A stretch of DNA of 64,000 nt from NCBI GenBank assembly GCA_963555705.1, contig OY743176.1, forward strand, positions 46,143,026 through 46,207,025. The letters run 5' to 3'. Below, one piece after another: positions 9,714 to 19,629 of this stretch. Made by a program: the position numbers and the translations under genes. This DNA comes from Ligustrum vulgare (lineage: Eukaryota > Streptophyta > Magnoliopsida > Lamiales > Oleaceae). The notes below the pieces were generated by a model. It saw nothing but the letters and a program-made list of their open reading frames with translations, had not been told where the DNA came from and did not search any database. How positions within the stretch are numbered: the stretch's first letter is position 1; each line of letters starts with the position of its first letter.

Positions 9714-11610
9714 ATAATCAAATAAGCTTTCCATTAGCTGTATATATACAAATTACTATTGTTGAAACAAATATAACGACTTGTGCATTAATTGATACTG
9801 AAAGTGATATATCAATAATCAAGAGTTTCCTAATAAAATCATGGAATGCTAGAAACAAGATAAAAATAACTGGAATAACAGGAGAAACTACTCAAATAAT
9901 AAATAATGCTGATAAAATCAACATAATACTTGAAAGTAAACAAAATGTAATAAATAAAGTTTATAGTTATAATAACCTAGAATGTGATATATTACTAGGA
10001 AATGACTTTATTCAACAATTTCAATATTATAAACAAAACAATTACATGATAATGTTACAAAAACCTTGTGCACGTTTATTAAAAATACTAAAAGAATTTC
10101 GACCTTACAGAGTTCAGCCAGCCCAACGTGGTGATAAATGGGAAAAGACACCAATCATACAAAATAAAATAAAAAACAACAGAATTATATACAAAAAATT
10201 CTAAAAACAGAAATAGAAATCAGTATAGAAAAAATAATTGAACAATTAGAAAAAAAATAATGGAGAAAATCCATTATCATTTTAGAAGCCATATCATCCT
10301 AGAGCAAAAATAGAATTAACATAAATGTTATCATAAGAGTCAGACCTATGATGTATACTATACCAGATACACAAGAATTCAAAACTCAAATTAAAGAATT
10401 ACTTGATAAAAAACTTATCAAACCTAGTAATCGACCACATAGTAGTCCAGCCTTTATGGTTATGAAACATTCTGAACAGGTTAGAGGGAAAGCAAGAATG
10501 GTAATAAATTATAAAGAATTAAATAAATATACCAAATTTGATGAATACTTTTTACCAAATAAAGAAGTACTAATAAACCTTGAAAAAAGAAAACAATATT
10601 ATTCCAAATTTGATTGCAAATTAGGATTTTACCAAGTCAAGATGAAGAAGATAACATACAATACACAACATTCAATACACCTCAAGGTAAGTACGAATGG
10701 ATAGTTATGCCTTTTGGATTGAAAAATGCATCACAAATATACCAAAGAAAAATAGATAACATATTTAGAATATTTAATGAATTTTTAATTTTTTATATTG
10801 ATGATATATTAATATGTTCTAATGATAAAAATGAACATAGGAATCATTTAGTGAAATTTATAAATGAATGTAAAAAGGAAGGAATAGTTCTTTCAAAAAA
10901 CAAAGCTATAATAGAGAAATAAGAAATTGATTTTCTTGGATTATCAATAGATAAAAAAGAACAAAATTACAAACCCACATATCAAAAAAGATAATAAACT
11001 TTCCAGATAAATTAGAATCAAAAGAAAAAATACAAAAATTTTTAGGATGTCTAAATTATGCAGAAAGTTTTATTGAATTTTTTTCAAAAAAGAGACATAA
11101 AATTCAAATCTTACTTAGAAAAACAAATACTAAAGGATGGAGTGATGAACATATAGAAATTATTAAATCACTTAAAGAAGAATGCAAAAATTTATCAAAA
11201 CTAAGGTTACCATATGAAAATGATAATAAGATTGTAAATACTGATGCCTCAAATAAATATTGGGCAGCAATATTAAAAACAGATTTAAATGAAATTTGCA
11301 GATATTCAAATGGAACATTTAACCAAGCAGAAATAAATTATACCACTCATGAAAAAGAATTATTAGCAATTATCAGAGGAATAAAAAAGTTTTCATTATT
11401 TTTATTATCTAAAAAATTCATTGTTGAAACTGATAACTCTCAAGTTGCAGGATTAATCAAAAATAAATTGCCACCAAAACCTCAATATAGAAGATTGCAT
11501 AGATGGCAAGCTTATTTGTCATTTTACAACTTTGATATAATCATATTAAGGGTATTAATAACTATCTTGCAGATTTTTTGAGCAGGAATATTGAATTTAC
11601 AGATGGATAA
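9710..11610 (+). pseudogene. Viral polymerase: protease, reverse transcriptase, RNase H, broken
   Basis: The retropepsin module has DTE in place of DTG at 9793-9801 and a DILLGND motif near 9990-10010. After a damaged stretch (10202-10350) comes reverse transcriptase: motifs around NRPHSSP and RMVINYKELN, a frameshift near 10620-10700, then MPFGLKNA and the catalytic YIDDIL near 10800. A stop follows near 10920. RNase H shows TDAS (about 11240), the HEKELLAI helix and TDNSQ (about 11430), ending in ADFLSR. It overlaps the next ORF by 8 bases. In the virus it would cleave the polyproteins and copy pregenomic RNA to DNA. The multiple breaks rule out activity. Confidence 0.85.
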
Positions 11611-12809
11611 TATCAAAAAATCCCTAATAGACGCCAATGAGCGAATCAAATTCTTATATGAAGAAGCTGAAGATATAAAGATGGGAATCGAACAACTTGG
11701 AGAAACACTCCAAGAGAGTTTTAAGCAGCTGATGAAAATCTCAACTTTTCATTACAATTATACCAAAGAATTGAGCGACAATATAATGGAGATTGAATCT
11801 CAGTTTGAATCGTTAAATACCAAACAGGTTTTACCAATAATACAATCATTTACAATACAAACAGGTACAATACAACCAGGTACATCATATTGAAGCAGTG
11901 GTGGACCATTGATCAAAATAGATGAAAGTCCAAAGAAGGTTACTATAAATGAACCTAGTCCAAGGAAATTGACGATCAATACCAAAGATGAACATACAAG
12001 AGTTATAAAAATTTGTGCTGAGGAGGAAGACGACTCCCCTTTTTTACCAAGAGAAGACGAATATAAACAAACTGCTAGAATCATTTATGAACTCCAGGAA
12101 AGTGATTGTTACTACATTTCTTCAGGAGATCACGTTTACCCACGATTAATTGTTACCCAAGGAAGAGATCTAGTTATGACAAAGATGGCAGCTGACTATG
12201 GATTTTTGGATCTTATTTACCCAGGCAAGGATTTAAAAGAGATTGAAAAAGTTGACAACTTATTAAAAGGTGAAATATCAAAATTTGCTCAAGGAAAATC
12301 GATTTACTTAAAATTTTACTCAATCAGCTCTGAAAATCGATGGAATGATGTATTATCCTGCTGAACACATCATTACAATCGAATATGTTGCAAGAAATTT
12401 TCAGATTGAAGTTGGAAAAAATACGAGACCAGTACTAAACATTACCAGATCATGGTTTAGATCCCGAAGAATTTTGGGAATTAAGGTTTTTTACAACATT
12501 GCCAAAAATTTGTATGATAAAAAATTCAAATGCATATGCCAATATGAAGGATGGACCCTTGTTACAAATGGAGGACATGAAAAATCAACCATTCTGAAGG
12601 ATTATATCAACAAATTTGACATTCATCAAATCCATAGAAGCTTTCTGACTCTACAAGAAGCGTGTATAGCCAGGAATTGCCCTACATGCCAACAAAAAAG
12701 ATTATGGACAGCTGGAATCGACAAGGAAGATGCTGATAATGAAGATAAAATGGAATCTACTTTTTACAACATGCCAAGACAGCACCATGTGATCACTTTG
12801 GAAAAGTAG
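11603..12809 (+). pseudogene. Translation-transactivator / inclusion-body-like ORF
   Basis: From ATG 11603 there is a stop at 11891-11893 and a frame change near 12345-12364, about 400 codons in all. The first 90 residues look like a coiled coil. The middle holds a Lys/Phe/Tyr-rich segment with YLKFYSIS and RWNDVL, similar in style to the conserved core of caulimovirid transactivators. A CPTC pair near 12685 may be part of a metal-binding site. In relatives this protein lets ribosomes reinitiate on the polycistronic RNA and forms virus factories. That role fits the overlapping ORFs seen here. The call rests on position after RNase H and partial resemblance. Confidence 0.6.
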
Positions 12810-12918
12810 ATAGGATAGAGGGACAGGTGTCCTTTGTAATGCGATGTAAAGTTTTCAATTATTTATGTGTGATGTATGAAATGATGTAAGAGGAAAATAA
12901 TAGAGTATCCTGTAGTAT

Positions 12919-12926
12919 TATAAATA
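12919..12926 (+). promoter_or_regulatory. TATA box of the viral pregenomic promoter
   Basis: tataaata lies about 110 bases past the last large viral ORF, the place of the 35S-type promoter in caulimovirids. Transcription would start near 12950. Upstream, at 12850-12910, there are repeated tgatgta words of unknown meaning. Confidence 0.65.
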
Positions 12927-13057
12927 GGATAGAAGTAGGCAGAGTTGAGTAGGAGTTGAGAAAGTTAAGTGATTAAGCACTCAGTCTGTGAGAAAGCTAA
13001 TCAAATTCTCCGTCTTTAAAATTCTGATACCAATCGTTGTATCAAATCTTTTATATA

Positions 13058-13063
13058 AATAAA
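13058..13063 (+). terminator. Viral poly(A) signal within the leader
   Basis: aataaa sits about 110 bases downstream of the inferred start site. Caulimovirids keep the poly(A) signal close behind the promoter, ignore it on the first pass and use it on the second, which makes terminally redundant RNA. The spacing here fits that design. Just upstream an inverted word pair (tgatac / gtatca, 13025-13043) could form a hairpin. Confidence 0.55.
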
Positions 13064-13400
13064 ATTTTAAACATTTCATAAAAATTATGAGTTCCTAAAT
13101 TTTTGTCTTCTGAATCCTATTTTCTAGAAGAAGATATATTATTAAAGAAAACTCCCTACACTTTGTCCATAAATATTTTCCATTAAGTAGTTATACAGTG
13201 AAGGTATGGAGTCAGGAAAGGCTAGTTACCCGTGAATGCAAGAGGCCGTTGAGGGTGTGATAGCAGAAACCTGCAAGCCTGAAGGTTACTAACAAAAGAA
13301 GGAAGATACAAAGGTACAAAGAAACGGAAAAGAAGTTAGTATTCTTAATATATCTGTCTTATGGAATTAGGTGGAAGAAGAATTTTTTGAAAAGATTATC
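13064..13400 (+). other. Viral leader region, non-coding
   Basis: No ORF of note. It contains a purine-rich stretch and, at 13203-13218, ggtatggagtcaggaa, which partly resembles the primer site at 5971 and might be a decayed second primer-binding site. This is tentative. Confidence 0.35.
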
Positions 13401-14117
13401 ATGGGAGAACATATGATTATTAAATTTAATTATCAAAACAATCCATATGAAGATGAATATCATAGCATAATTGAACATTTGTTCATGTATAAACAAATTA
13501 CTAGACCTAATAATGAAATAAAAAAGTTATACCATGTTATATGCCATGTTTATTAGCTGTTTATCCTAAATTAAAAGAATTATTTGGAATAGAAATTACT
13601 AAGTCAATCATTTACTTTTGGCTTGACAGTGATAATACGGAAATAAATAATGAATTGTATTTATGATATATATTTAGTAGTGATAATGATTATGATCCCG
13701 TAATAGATTATGATAGTGATGGAAGAGATGAATCATTCTTTACCAATTTTTGAAAAATTTAATATCATGAATAAAAGAGATTATATGATGAAAAAACCCA
13801 GATCTAAAAGAGTAACATATAAGGTTGGAAATAAAAATGAAATTAATAAAGTTGGATATCAAGAACAACTTTATGCATCACAAGAAATACTTAAAAGTTT
13901 TAAAAATAATATGATGGAAAACTTTGCTATAGGAACCATAAGATCTATAGTAGTACAAGATATTCAAAACATAATTAAATTAGAAAAAAGAAAAAATTAT
14001 AATAATTTAAAATATAACATACCACTTGAACCAAGTATAGATATCATGGCTGATATTGATATTATTAATTCTCAAACATTGATTGAATTGGAAAAATTAC
14101 TTGAAACCTTATTATAA
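13401..14117 (+). pseudogene. Viral ORF X downstream of the promoter, unknown function
   Basis: The start (ATG 13401) and end (TAA 14115-14117) are in the same frame, with the middle (13557-13700) carried in another frame, so at least two compensating indels are present. About 238 codons. The middle is strikingly acidic (Asp-rich, around 13640-13720), followed by a basic stretch near 13795. I do not recognise the family. It is about the size of ORF1 (705 nt) and is likewise followed by a coiled-coil ORF of about 124 codons, but I see no sequence similarity between the two. Confidence 0.5.
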
Positions 14118-14134
14118 CACTTTAGTTCAACAAA

Positions 14135-14506
14135 ATGCCAGGATACACTATAAAATGATTAAACAAACTTTTAGAAATTTTTTTAGAAAAAATGGATAGA
14201 ATTGTATCTCAATTAAGTGATATATATAAATCATCTGAAGAATATTACACTCTTAGAAAATTATGATAAACTTATAATAGACTATTCTAATATTGTAGAT
14301 CGAAAAATGGATTTATACACAACAATTCAAAATAATAACAAAGATAGATACCTGAATTAATTATTAAAAGAGAAATTGAAATTATTGAAATAAGAATGAA
14401 TGAAATAATTTATCTTATTAAAAATGATAAAATAAATCGGGATAATATTATGGAAATTCAAGAAAGAATAAATCTATTAAAAAACAAGCTACAAAATATA
14501 AAATAA
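14135..14506 (+). pseudogene. Viral ORF Y, coiled-coil, broken
   Basis: From ATG 14135 to TAA 14504-14506 is about 124 codons, with an early stop and further shifts. The residues are rich in Leu, Ile, Lys, Glu and Asn with heptad-like spacing. Size and character match the virion-associated-like ORF at 6702-7075, but the sequences do not align by eye. It starts 17 bases after ORF X. Function unknown. Confidence 0.45.
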
Positions 14507-14792
14507 AGAATTACAATGTGAAATTAACCAAAAATGGAAGGACTAATCCCATAAAACTTGATAAAAGGAAAAAATTGTCAAAAACTATTTACAATTTTGG
14601 CCTTATTAGACTATCTGTACACCTATCTGTACAACTATCTGTACGAATAGCATGATCCATTATTATATTACTAGTATTTCATCCGTGCAATGCACGAAAG
14701 TTAATATACACAATAATAATCTTGATAATAATTGACAACACGTTGTATTATGTAGTTAAAAAATGATAAAATAAACAATAATTTATTAAACC
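14507..14792. other. Right flank of the viral insert with a 12-bp tandem repeat
   Basis: ctatctgtac occurs three times at 12-bp spacing (14611-14644). Next comes catccgtgcaatgcacg (about 14680-14696), a word containing a small palindrome that is common in plant repeat DNA. No gene is seen. The viral boundary lies somewhere between 14506 and about 14600. Confidence 0.4.
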
Positions 14793-14959
14793 CCTGATTC
14801 GCTCCCATTTTTTCAAAATCAAATTTATTCAACATCAATCTCAACCATCCATCTTAATCAAGCCAACCATTTTTAACTTTTCAAACATTTTTTAACCACA
14901 CATTCTCCTAATAATACTATTCAAAATCATAGTTTTTTTTTTTTTTTTTTTTAAAGGGG
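14793..14959. mobile_element. Decayed MITE related to the gagcctgttt family
   Basis: In reverse orientation it contains words close to the 5534 and 39394 copies: tgtgtggttaaaaaatgttt, tttgaaaagt, then atggatggttgagattga. The ends are degraded (aacccctg and aaaggggcc), and an 18-base T run interrupts it. No target duplication seen. Confidence 0.4.
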
Positions 14960-15090
14960 CCAAACACACACTAAAATCATGATTAAGACTACATTATAAA
15001 AATCAGATCTAATCTATAATTAGATACCCTGACCTTTCATATACAAAACTTAAATCTAATGTAAGCTACAATTATATTATTATACAATTT

Positions 15091-16055
15091 GTTGACGCCA
15101 CCAGCCTCCGGGGTACTTAGGGGTGGGCATCAACCCGTCCAACCGGCCAAAACCGCCCAACCCAACCCAACCCGATCGGGTTGGGTTGGGTTTTGATGAA
15201 AATTGGGTTGGGTTGAGTTATAAAAAAAAATTTTGTTTGGGTTGGGTTGGGTTGTGGGTTGGATGACAAACCCAATCCAACCCGACCCAACCCAACCCAA
15301 TCAAAATTTTAAAAATATAAGACCATTTAAATTTCAAGAATCTTAAATCCATTTTTAATTTGGATGAAACTCAAATATAATTTGAACATATTTTAGTTTT
15401 ATTAACAAGTATTTAATTTATTATATTTGAGCTTATTGTATTGTACATAATTTATTTGAGTTAATAATTGATTTATGGGCATAATTTTTTAATTTTCTAA
15501 GAATTTTATTTAATTAGACCAAAGCCCAAACCACCCAACCCAACCCAACCCGACCGAAACTTGATTGGGTTGGGTTTGAATTCATATTTGGGTTGGGTTG
15601 GGTTGATTTTTTTTCAACCCGACCATAGTGGGTTGGGTTCGGGTTGGGCAAAAAACCGACCCAACCCAACCCACGCCCACCTACTTACGGCTCGGCCAAC
15701 ACACGGATTCTCCACCGCATGGTGTGGATTTGTTCCACCCGAGGTGGACGCGTCCCCAAGGGGTTTCGAACCTTGGACCTTTGGAATATATGAATTCCAA
15801 AGGCCTCCCTGGTAACCACTGACGCCACCAGCCTCTGGGGTACTTACGACTCGGTCAACACACGAATTGTCCACCGCATGGTGTGGATTTGTTCCACGCG
15901 AGGTGGACGCGTCCCCAGGGGGTTTCGAACCTTGGAACTTTGGAATATATGAATTCCAAAGGCCTCCCTGGTAACCACTAAGCTATCCACACCATACGGT
16001 GGACAATCCGTGAGTTGGCCGAGCCGTAAGTACCCCAGAGGCTGGTGGCGTCAAC
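15091..16055 (-). mobile_element. tRNA-derived SINE-like composite with tandem and inverted parts
   Basis: On the minus strand a pol III A box, tagcttagtgg (15985-15975), and a perfect B box, ggttcgaaacc (15931-15921), are 54 bases apart, as in tRNA-derived SINEs. The unit, ending in gaggctggtggcgtc, occurs twice head to tail (about 15821-15980 and 15091-15820 without the MITE). The sequence before the A box is an inverted copy of the unit's tail, so the whole is bounded by gttgacgccaccagcctc and its reverse complement. No poly(A) tail is present. It could be a rearranged SINE array or a TIR transposon with a tRNA-like core. The 15120-15681 MITE splits the second unit. Confidence 0.6.
15120..15681. 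mobile_element. MITE with gggttgggtt arrays
   Basis: Ends ggggtgggc and gcccacc are flanked on both sides by tactta (15114-15119 and 15682-15687). Removing the insert restores the SINE-like unit, which reads ggggtacttacg in its other copy. The subterminal parts are long runs of gggttgggtt on one side and the complement on the other, so the ends could form a long hairpin. The middle (15300-15540) is AT-rich. A hAT relationship is likely from the termini, although the visible direct repeat is 6 rather than 8 bp. Confidence 0.75.
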
Positions 16056-16100
16056 ACAAATGTAATTATTTTTTTTTAAAATTTTATTATATGTCATATT

Positions 16101-18606
16101 CACTACACCAAAGTTCACCTTTTACGGCGTGCATTGCATGCCGTAAAACTGTGTTTACGGCGTGCAGGTACACGTCATAAATACTAAATATTTACGGCGT
16201 GTGAATACGCACGCTGTAAATACTCATGGTCATTTACGGCGTGCGTCCGCACGCCGTAAATGTATTTTTTATTTTAAAAAAATAATTATTTATAAAAATT
16301 ACCGACAAACATATAATAATTATGAAACAAAATTATACATTAAATTCAAATAAAATCATGTTTTACACGGTTTCGGTAAATAAAAATATTTAGTACAATT
16401 CAATATACAATAACCAAAATGTAGATTTCATCTAATTTCTTTGGTAATAGAATAATACACCCTGAAAGAAAGCTTGTCTTGTAAGATGTCCAGCACCTAT
16501 TTCTGTAACCATGATCTGCATACAAACAAGACCTTCACATTAGAAGCTATAACTTTTTTCAAACTACCTCATCTAAAATTTTAAGTTGTTGCCTCCTCAC
16601 ATCTATACCTGATTCGTTTTTCATTGAAAGGATTAATGCCCATATATTTACAATTCAAAACATGAACCATGATTTTTTCTTGTTCTAATACCATGCTAAC
16701 CATCTAATTGAAAAGCTAAAGTTTTTATAAAGGAAGCAAACTTAGTTATATTTTTCTTCAACCCACATCCCTCCCCTGGTTAAATTTATTTTTTCAGTCA
16801 TAATTCTTGCACATGCACATTTTTCACAAGTGGGCAGCTGCAAGACTTGTACCTAGTATGACAAATGTCTCTAATACCATGGTCGAAACATCTCATCTAA
16901 ATTTTTGTACTGTTAGAGAAAGATTCATTTATTTATTTAAATATAGTCCAAAACAACTTTGATCAATAATGATTCTCGGTGCCCAAATGTTCAGAGGATT
17001 CAATAGCAATTGGTAAAGTATCATGGAAGAACATATGTAGCTCTATCATGATAATCAAAACTTCATTAGGGCGTTTGAAGAAAATCACTTACTAGTATAT
17101 GGCAATAATTTTTTCTTTTCCAGAATTCAAAATGGAAGTAACCTGAAAAATATTAAAATCTAATAGGTAGACCATTTTAGAAGTATTTGGATAATTATTC
17201 TGTGGAGCCCAAAATTTGTGAATAAAAGGAGCTTCTCCAAACATAATGTTTCAGAGGATTGATGTCAATGATTGAAAACAAACTCATTCCAATCATCCAT
17301 GAAATATTAAGTAGCTTCAAGCGAATTACATAAATAAAAATAAAAATCACAAGTGAATTAGCAAAAACATAGAAGGGAATTAATTCTAAGCCTTTCCCAT
17401 CCATCTTATCTCTTCTTTTTCACTCTTAGCTGGGTTAAAGGAATTAAGACCACAGGATCATAAAACTAAACCATCTCCCCCCAACTATTAATTTTGTGAT
17501 CGAAACATTAATTCAAAGAACCATCATGAAAAGAATTCTCAAAAGTCCTCAAGAATAAAATTATTGATACACGTCCTTAAATTCTAGATCAAGCAATAAC
17601 TATTATTGCAAATCAAGTGCCAGTGAACCAATAACCAATCAATTATTGCATATCAGACAAACAAACGCAAACTCACTAGTGCAATTTAGAGCACGATTTC
17701 ATTACAACAAGGCATAACGAATGAAGACGTACCTGACTAAACTTGAGTGCCTGCTATTCACTTGCAAGTTGGAGATTACATGAGACAAAAACAAGCATAC
17801 CGCCTGCAGGCCCAGATGACTGACAATCGAAGGTCGAGATCTAGTGCGACACTACTGGAATGGCAGACTGGTGAGAGAGCCTAGCCCGATTCGCGCCGAA
17901 TGCCTTGGAAACTGCATCTGGATCCATTTTTTGAGGATTCGGGTTATCGGGTTAGATTGGCGGTGCCTCTCTGTCTCACTCTCATTTGTTTGCTGGAATA
18001 GTACGCTAGAGACCTTCCCACATAAATGTTCTGGGTTGGATAGTTGGTGAAGTATGTCGGGCGGAGGTAGAGTGGAAGAAGACGATTGAGGCTGTGGTTG
18101 AAGTGTTGAGGCATGAATAATTTCTATGCATAGGCTGAGGCTGGGAAATGGAAGGAATGGATAGATATGATTTTGGGTAAAATATCGCACCCTAATATAT
18201 TGTTAACGACGTGCAAAATCGCACGCCGTAAATACTACTAGAGCTATTACGGCGTGCAAAAACTCACGCCGTAAATATGAATAGAGATTTCATGGCGTGC
18301 AAATATGCACGCCGTAAATATCAAATTTTACGGCTTTCAACAATGCACGCCGTAAATAATGCACGCTGTTAATCTTGACTTTTTACGGCATTCTATTAAT
18401 GCACGCCATTGATACTATTAACTAATTAACGGCATACATGTGCACGCCGTAAAAGATGAAATTTTATGGCGTACTGGAATTAACGCCGTTAATGTTAATA
18501 TTTTACAGCGTGCATAACTCGCACGCCGTAAAAACTTTATTTTTTACGGCATGCCTTGCATGCACGCCGTAAATGCATGCCCTAAAAATACCATTTTGTT
18601 GTAGTG
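16101..18606. mobile_element. Non-autonomous CACTA (EnSpm) element with captured gene pieces
   Basis: The 2,506-bp element begins cactacaccaaa and ends ttttgttgtagtg, flanked by a 3-bp duplication att (16098-16100 and 18607-18609). Both subterminal regions (16127-16260 and 18205-18590) hold many copies of ttacggcgtgc and its complement in alternating orientation. In this superfamily such sites bind the transposase. No transposase gene is present. The interior includes exon-like pieces of NTF2 near the right end on the minus strand; the rest (16380-17700) is AT-rich without recognisable coding sequence. Confidence 0.9.
17733..17927 (-). pseudogene. Captured NTF2 (nuclear transport factor 2) exon fragments
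   Basis: From ATG at 17927 the minus strand reads MDPDAVSKAF, the typical N-terminus of plant NTF2, followed by residues like ANRA after an internal deletion. A nearby frame gives LTSLPFQ. The piece 17828-17733 reads DCQSSGPAGGMLVFVS and ends KFSQ followed by gtacgt, a splice donor, matching the end of an NTF2 exon. An in-frame stop lies just before that end. NTF2 imports Ran-GDP into the nucleus. Because exon edges are kept, a genomic copy rather than an mRNA was probably captured. It cannot encode a full protein. Confidence 0.75.
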
Positions 18607-18609
18607 ATT

Positions 18610-18829
18610 GTTACGTAAAAGTAATACTTCAAAAACTTTTTAGCTCGACACATCTTCAATAATATAATTATAGGCTCTGAATTATTGTTCTCCAAGTGTG
18701 CATTAATCTCATCAACAAAATTGCCCCACAGAGTACACGATATTTTATTTTTCCTAAAACATCACACCAAATTCAAAAGCATTAGTATATGAAAACAAAA
18801 AATAATTTATATAGAAAAGATTATTACAA
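18610..18829. other. AT-rich spacer
   Basis: This is short AT-rich DNA after the CACTA element. It may hold more of the RPA70-like fragment to its right, but no clear frame was seen. Confidence 0.4.
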
Positions 18830-19230
18830 CATCGTGTAAATTTGTATACTAAGTCTAAATCTTCAAGCACCACATCAATTAGTTTGCTTGTTTTGACGAA
18901 CGACTCGTAGTACTTAGCATTATCTTTTAACAAGATCTCCCTAATGACATCTACAATGAAAGAATAAAAAATTAGATATAAAGTATAAAAATATAAATTA
19001 AATAATATTGAACTCATACCAGATAATTTTGCTTCATCGATTTCATTTGCCCCCGATATTTCTCCAAACGATCTGAATGCAAAAATTTGTGTCGGAATAT
19101 TTTCATCATCAACTACTACAGCATCGATGTTTGTCATAAAACTCAACTTGAACTTATGGCTTGTCGTCTAATATTTCATGATTTTTTCCACACGAAAAAT
19201 TTATGCATCAAGTATATTTATCACTCATTG
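18830..19230 (-). pseudogene. Fragment of an RPA70-like (OB-fold) gene, possibly Helitron-derived
   Basis: On the minus strand an exon from about 19230 to 19020 encodes TTSHKFKLSFM and then PTQIFAFRSFGEI. A 69-bp GT-AG intron (19019-18951) follows, then an exon encoding DVIREILLKDN and IDVVLEDLDL. This is the pattern of OB-fold DNA-binding domain B of plant RPA70 and of the RPA-like proteins carried by Helitrons (DUF223-type). RPA70 binds single-stranded DNA in replication and repair. The start contains stops and the end loses the frame, so this is a remnant. No Helitron ends were located. Confidence 0.5.
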
Positions 19231-19629
19231 ATCAAATGTTTGAACTCACAACTAAGGTACTACTTACTGTAGTGTGTATACGTCCACCCCACAATATTAT
19301 TTATGAAAAAATTAATATTGCATATATAAAAAAATAAATCTTATAATTTTGTTAAAGCAAAATTTATGCTTCACCTTATCTTCACCACTGATTGTCTTTA
19401 ATGATATTATATATGTTGAACATAAAGTCTCAGAAGAAAAAGTTAAAAAAAAAAAAAAAAAAAAAAAAAGAGGAAAATCACATATTATGGATACAATATT
19501 ATTAGTTATTATTAATAGAAAGTATAACAACAAAAGTTTATTGTGAAATATTGAACCTAGGACTTCCAGTCATATCAAAATTTTCACATTTTTCGCAATA
19601 AAAAACGAATTCCTATATGATTATCTTCC
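19231..19629. other. AT-rich intergenic DNA with a poly-A run
   Basis: No gene is recognised. It contains an A run of about 23 bases at 19447-19469 and otherwise simple AT-rich sequence. Confidence 0.4.

Larger units (their letters stand above)
5971..14506 (+). mobile_element. Endogenous pararetrovirus (Caulimoviridae), decayed
   Basis: An 8.5-kb A-rich insert has a caulimovirid gene set on one strand. In order it holds a tRNA-Met primer site, ORF1, a coiled-coil ORF, a coat protein with zinc knuckle, a movement-protein-like ORF fused to a protease-like module, protease/RT/RNase H and a transactivator-like ORF. A promoter, a leader with a poly(A) signal and two more ORFs follow. There is no integrase and there are no LTRs, as expected for this family. 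The order coat, movement, polymerase, transactivator is closer to cavemo- or solendovirus-like members than to caulimoviruses proper, but the genus cannot be fixed from sequence reading alone. Nearly every ORF has stops or frameshifts, so the copy is old and not functional as it stands. Confidence 0.85.

Noticed and set aside
13023..13032. tctgatacca, identical to the 3' end of tRNA-Met, as a trace of primer copying
   Set aside because: It is better explained as one arm of a local tgatac/gtatca inverted repeat; ten bases are not enough.
5971..14506. LTR retrotransposon rather than virus
   Set aside because: No integrase and no LTRs; coat protein, movement-like and transactivator-like ORFs and a promoter followed closely by a poly(A) signal fit a caulimovirid.
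15561..15874. Overlapping frames on both strands, up to 86 codons
   Set aside because: They lie in the MITE and SINE-like composite and reflect repeat composition.
15921..15985. tRNA gene
   Set aside because: A and B boxes are present but no acceptor or anticodon arms fold; it is a tRNA-derived repeat.
17852..18190. 112-codon minus-strand frame as a new gene
   Set aside because: It crosses captured NTF2 sequence out of frame and has no independent support.
16127..18590. Interspersed short palindromic repeats at both ends of the 16101 element
   Set aside because: They are CACTA subterminal repeats; ends and target duplication explain them.
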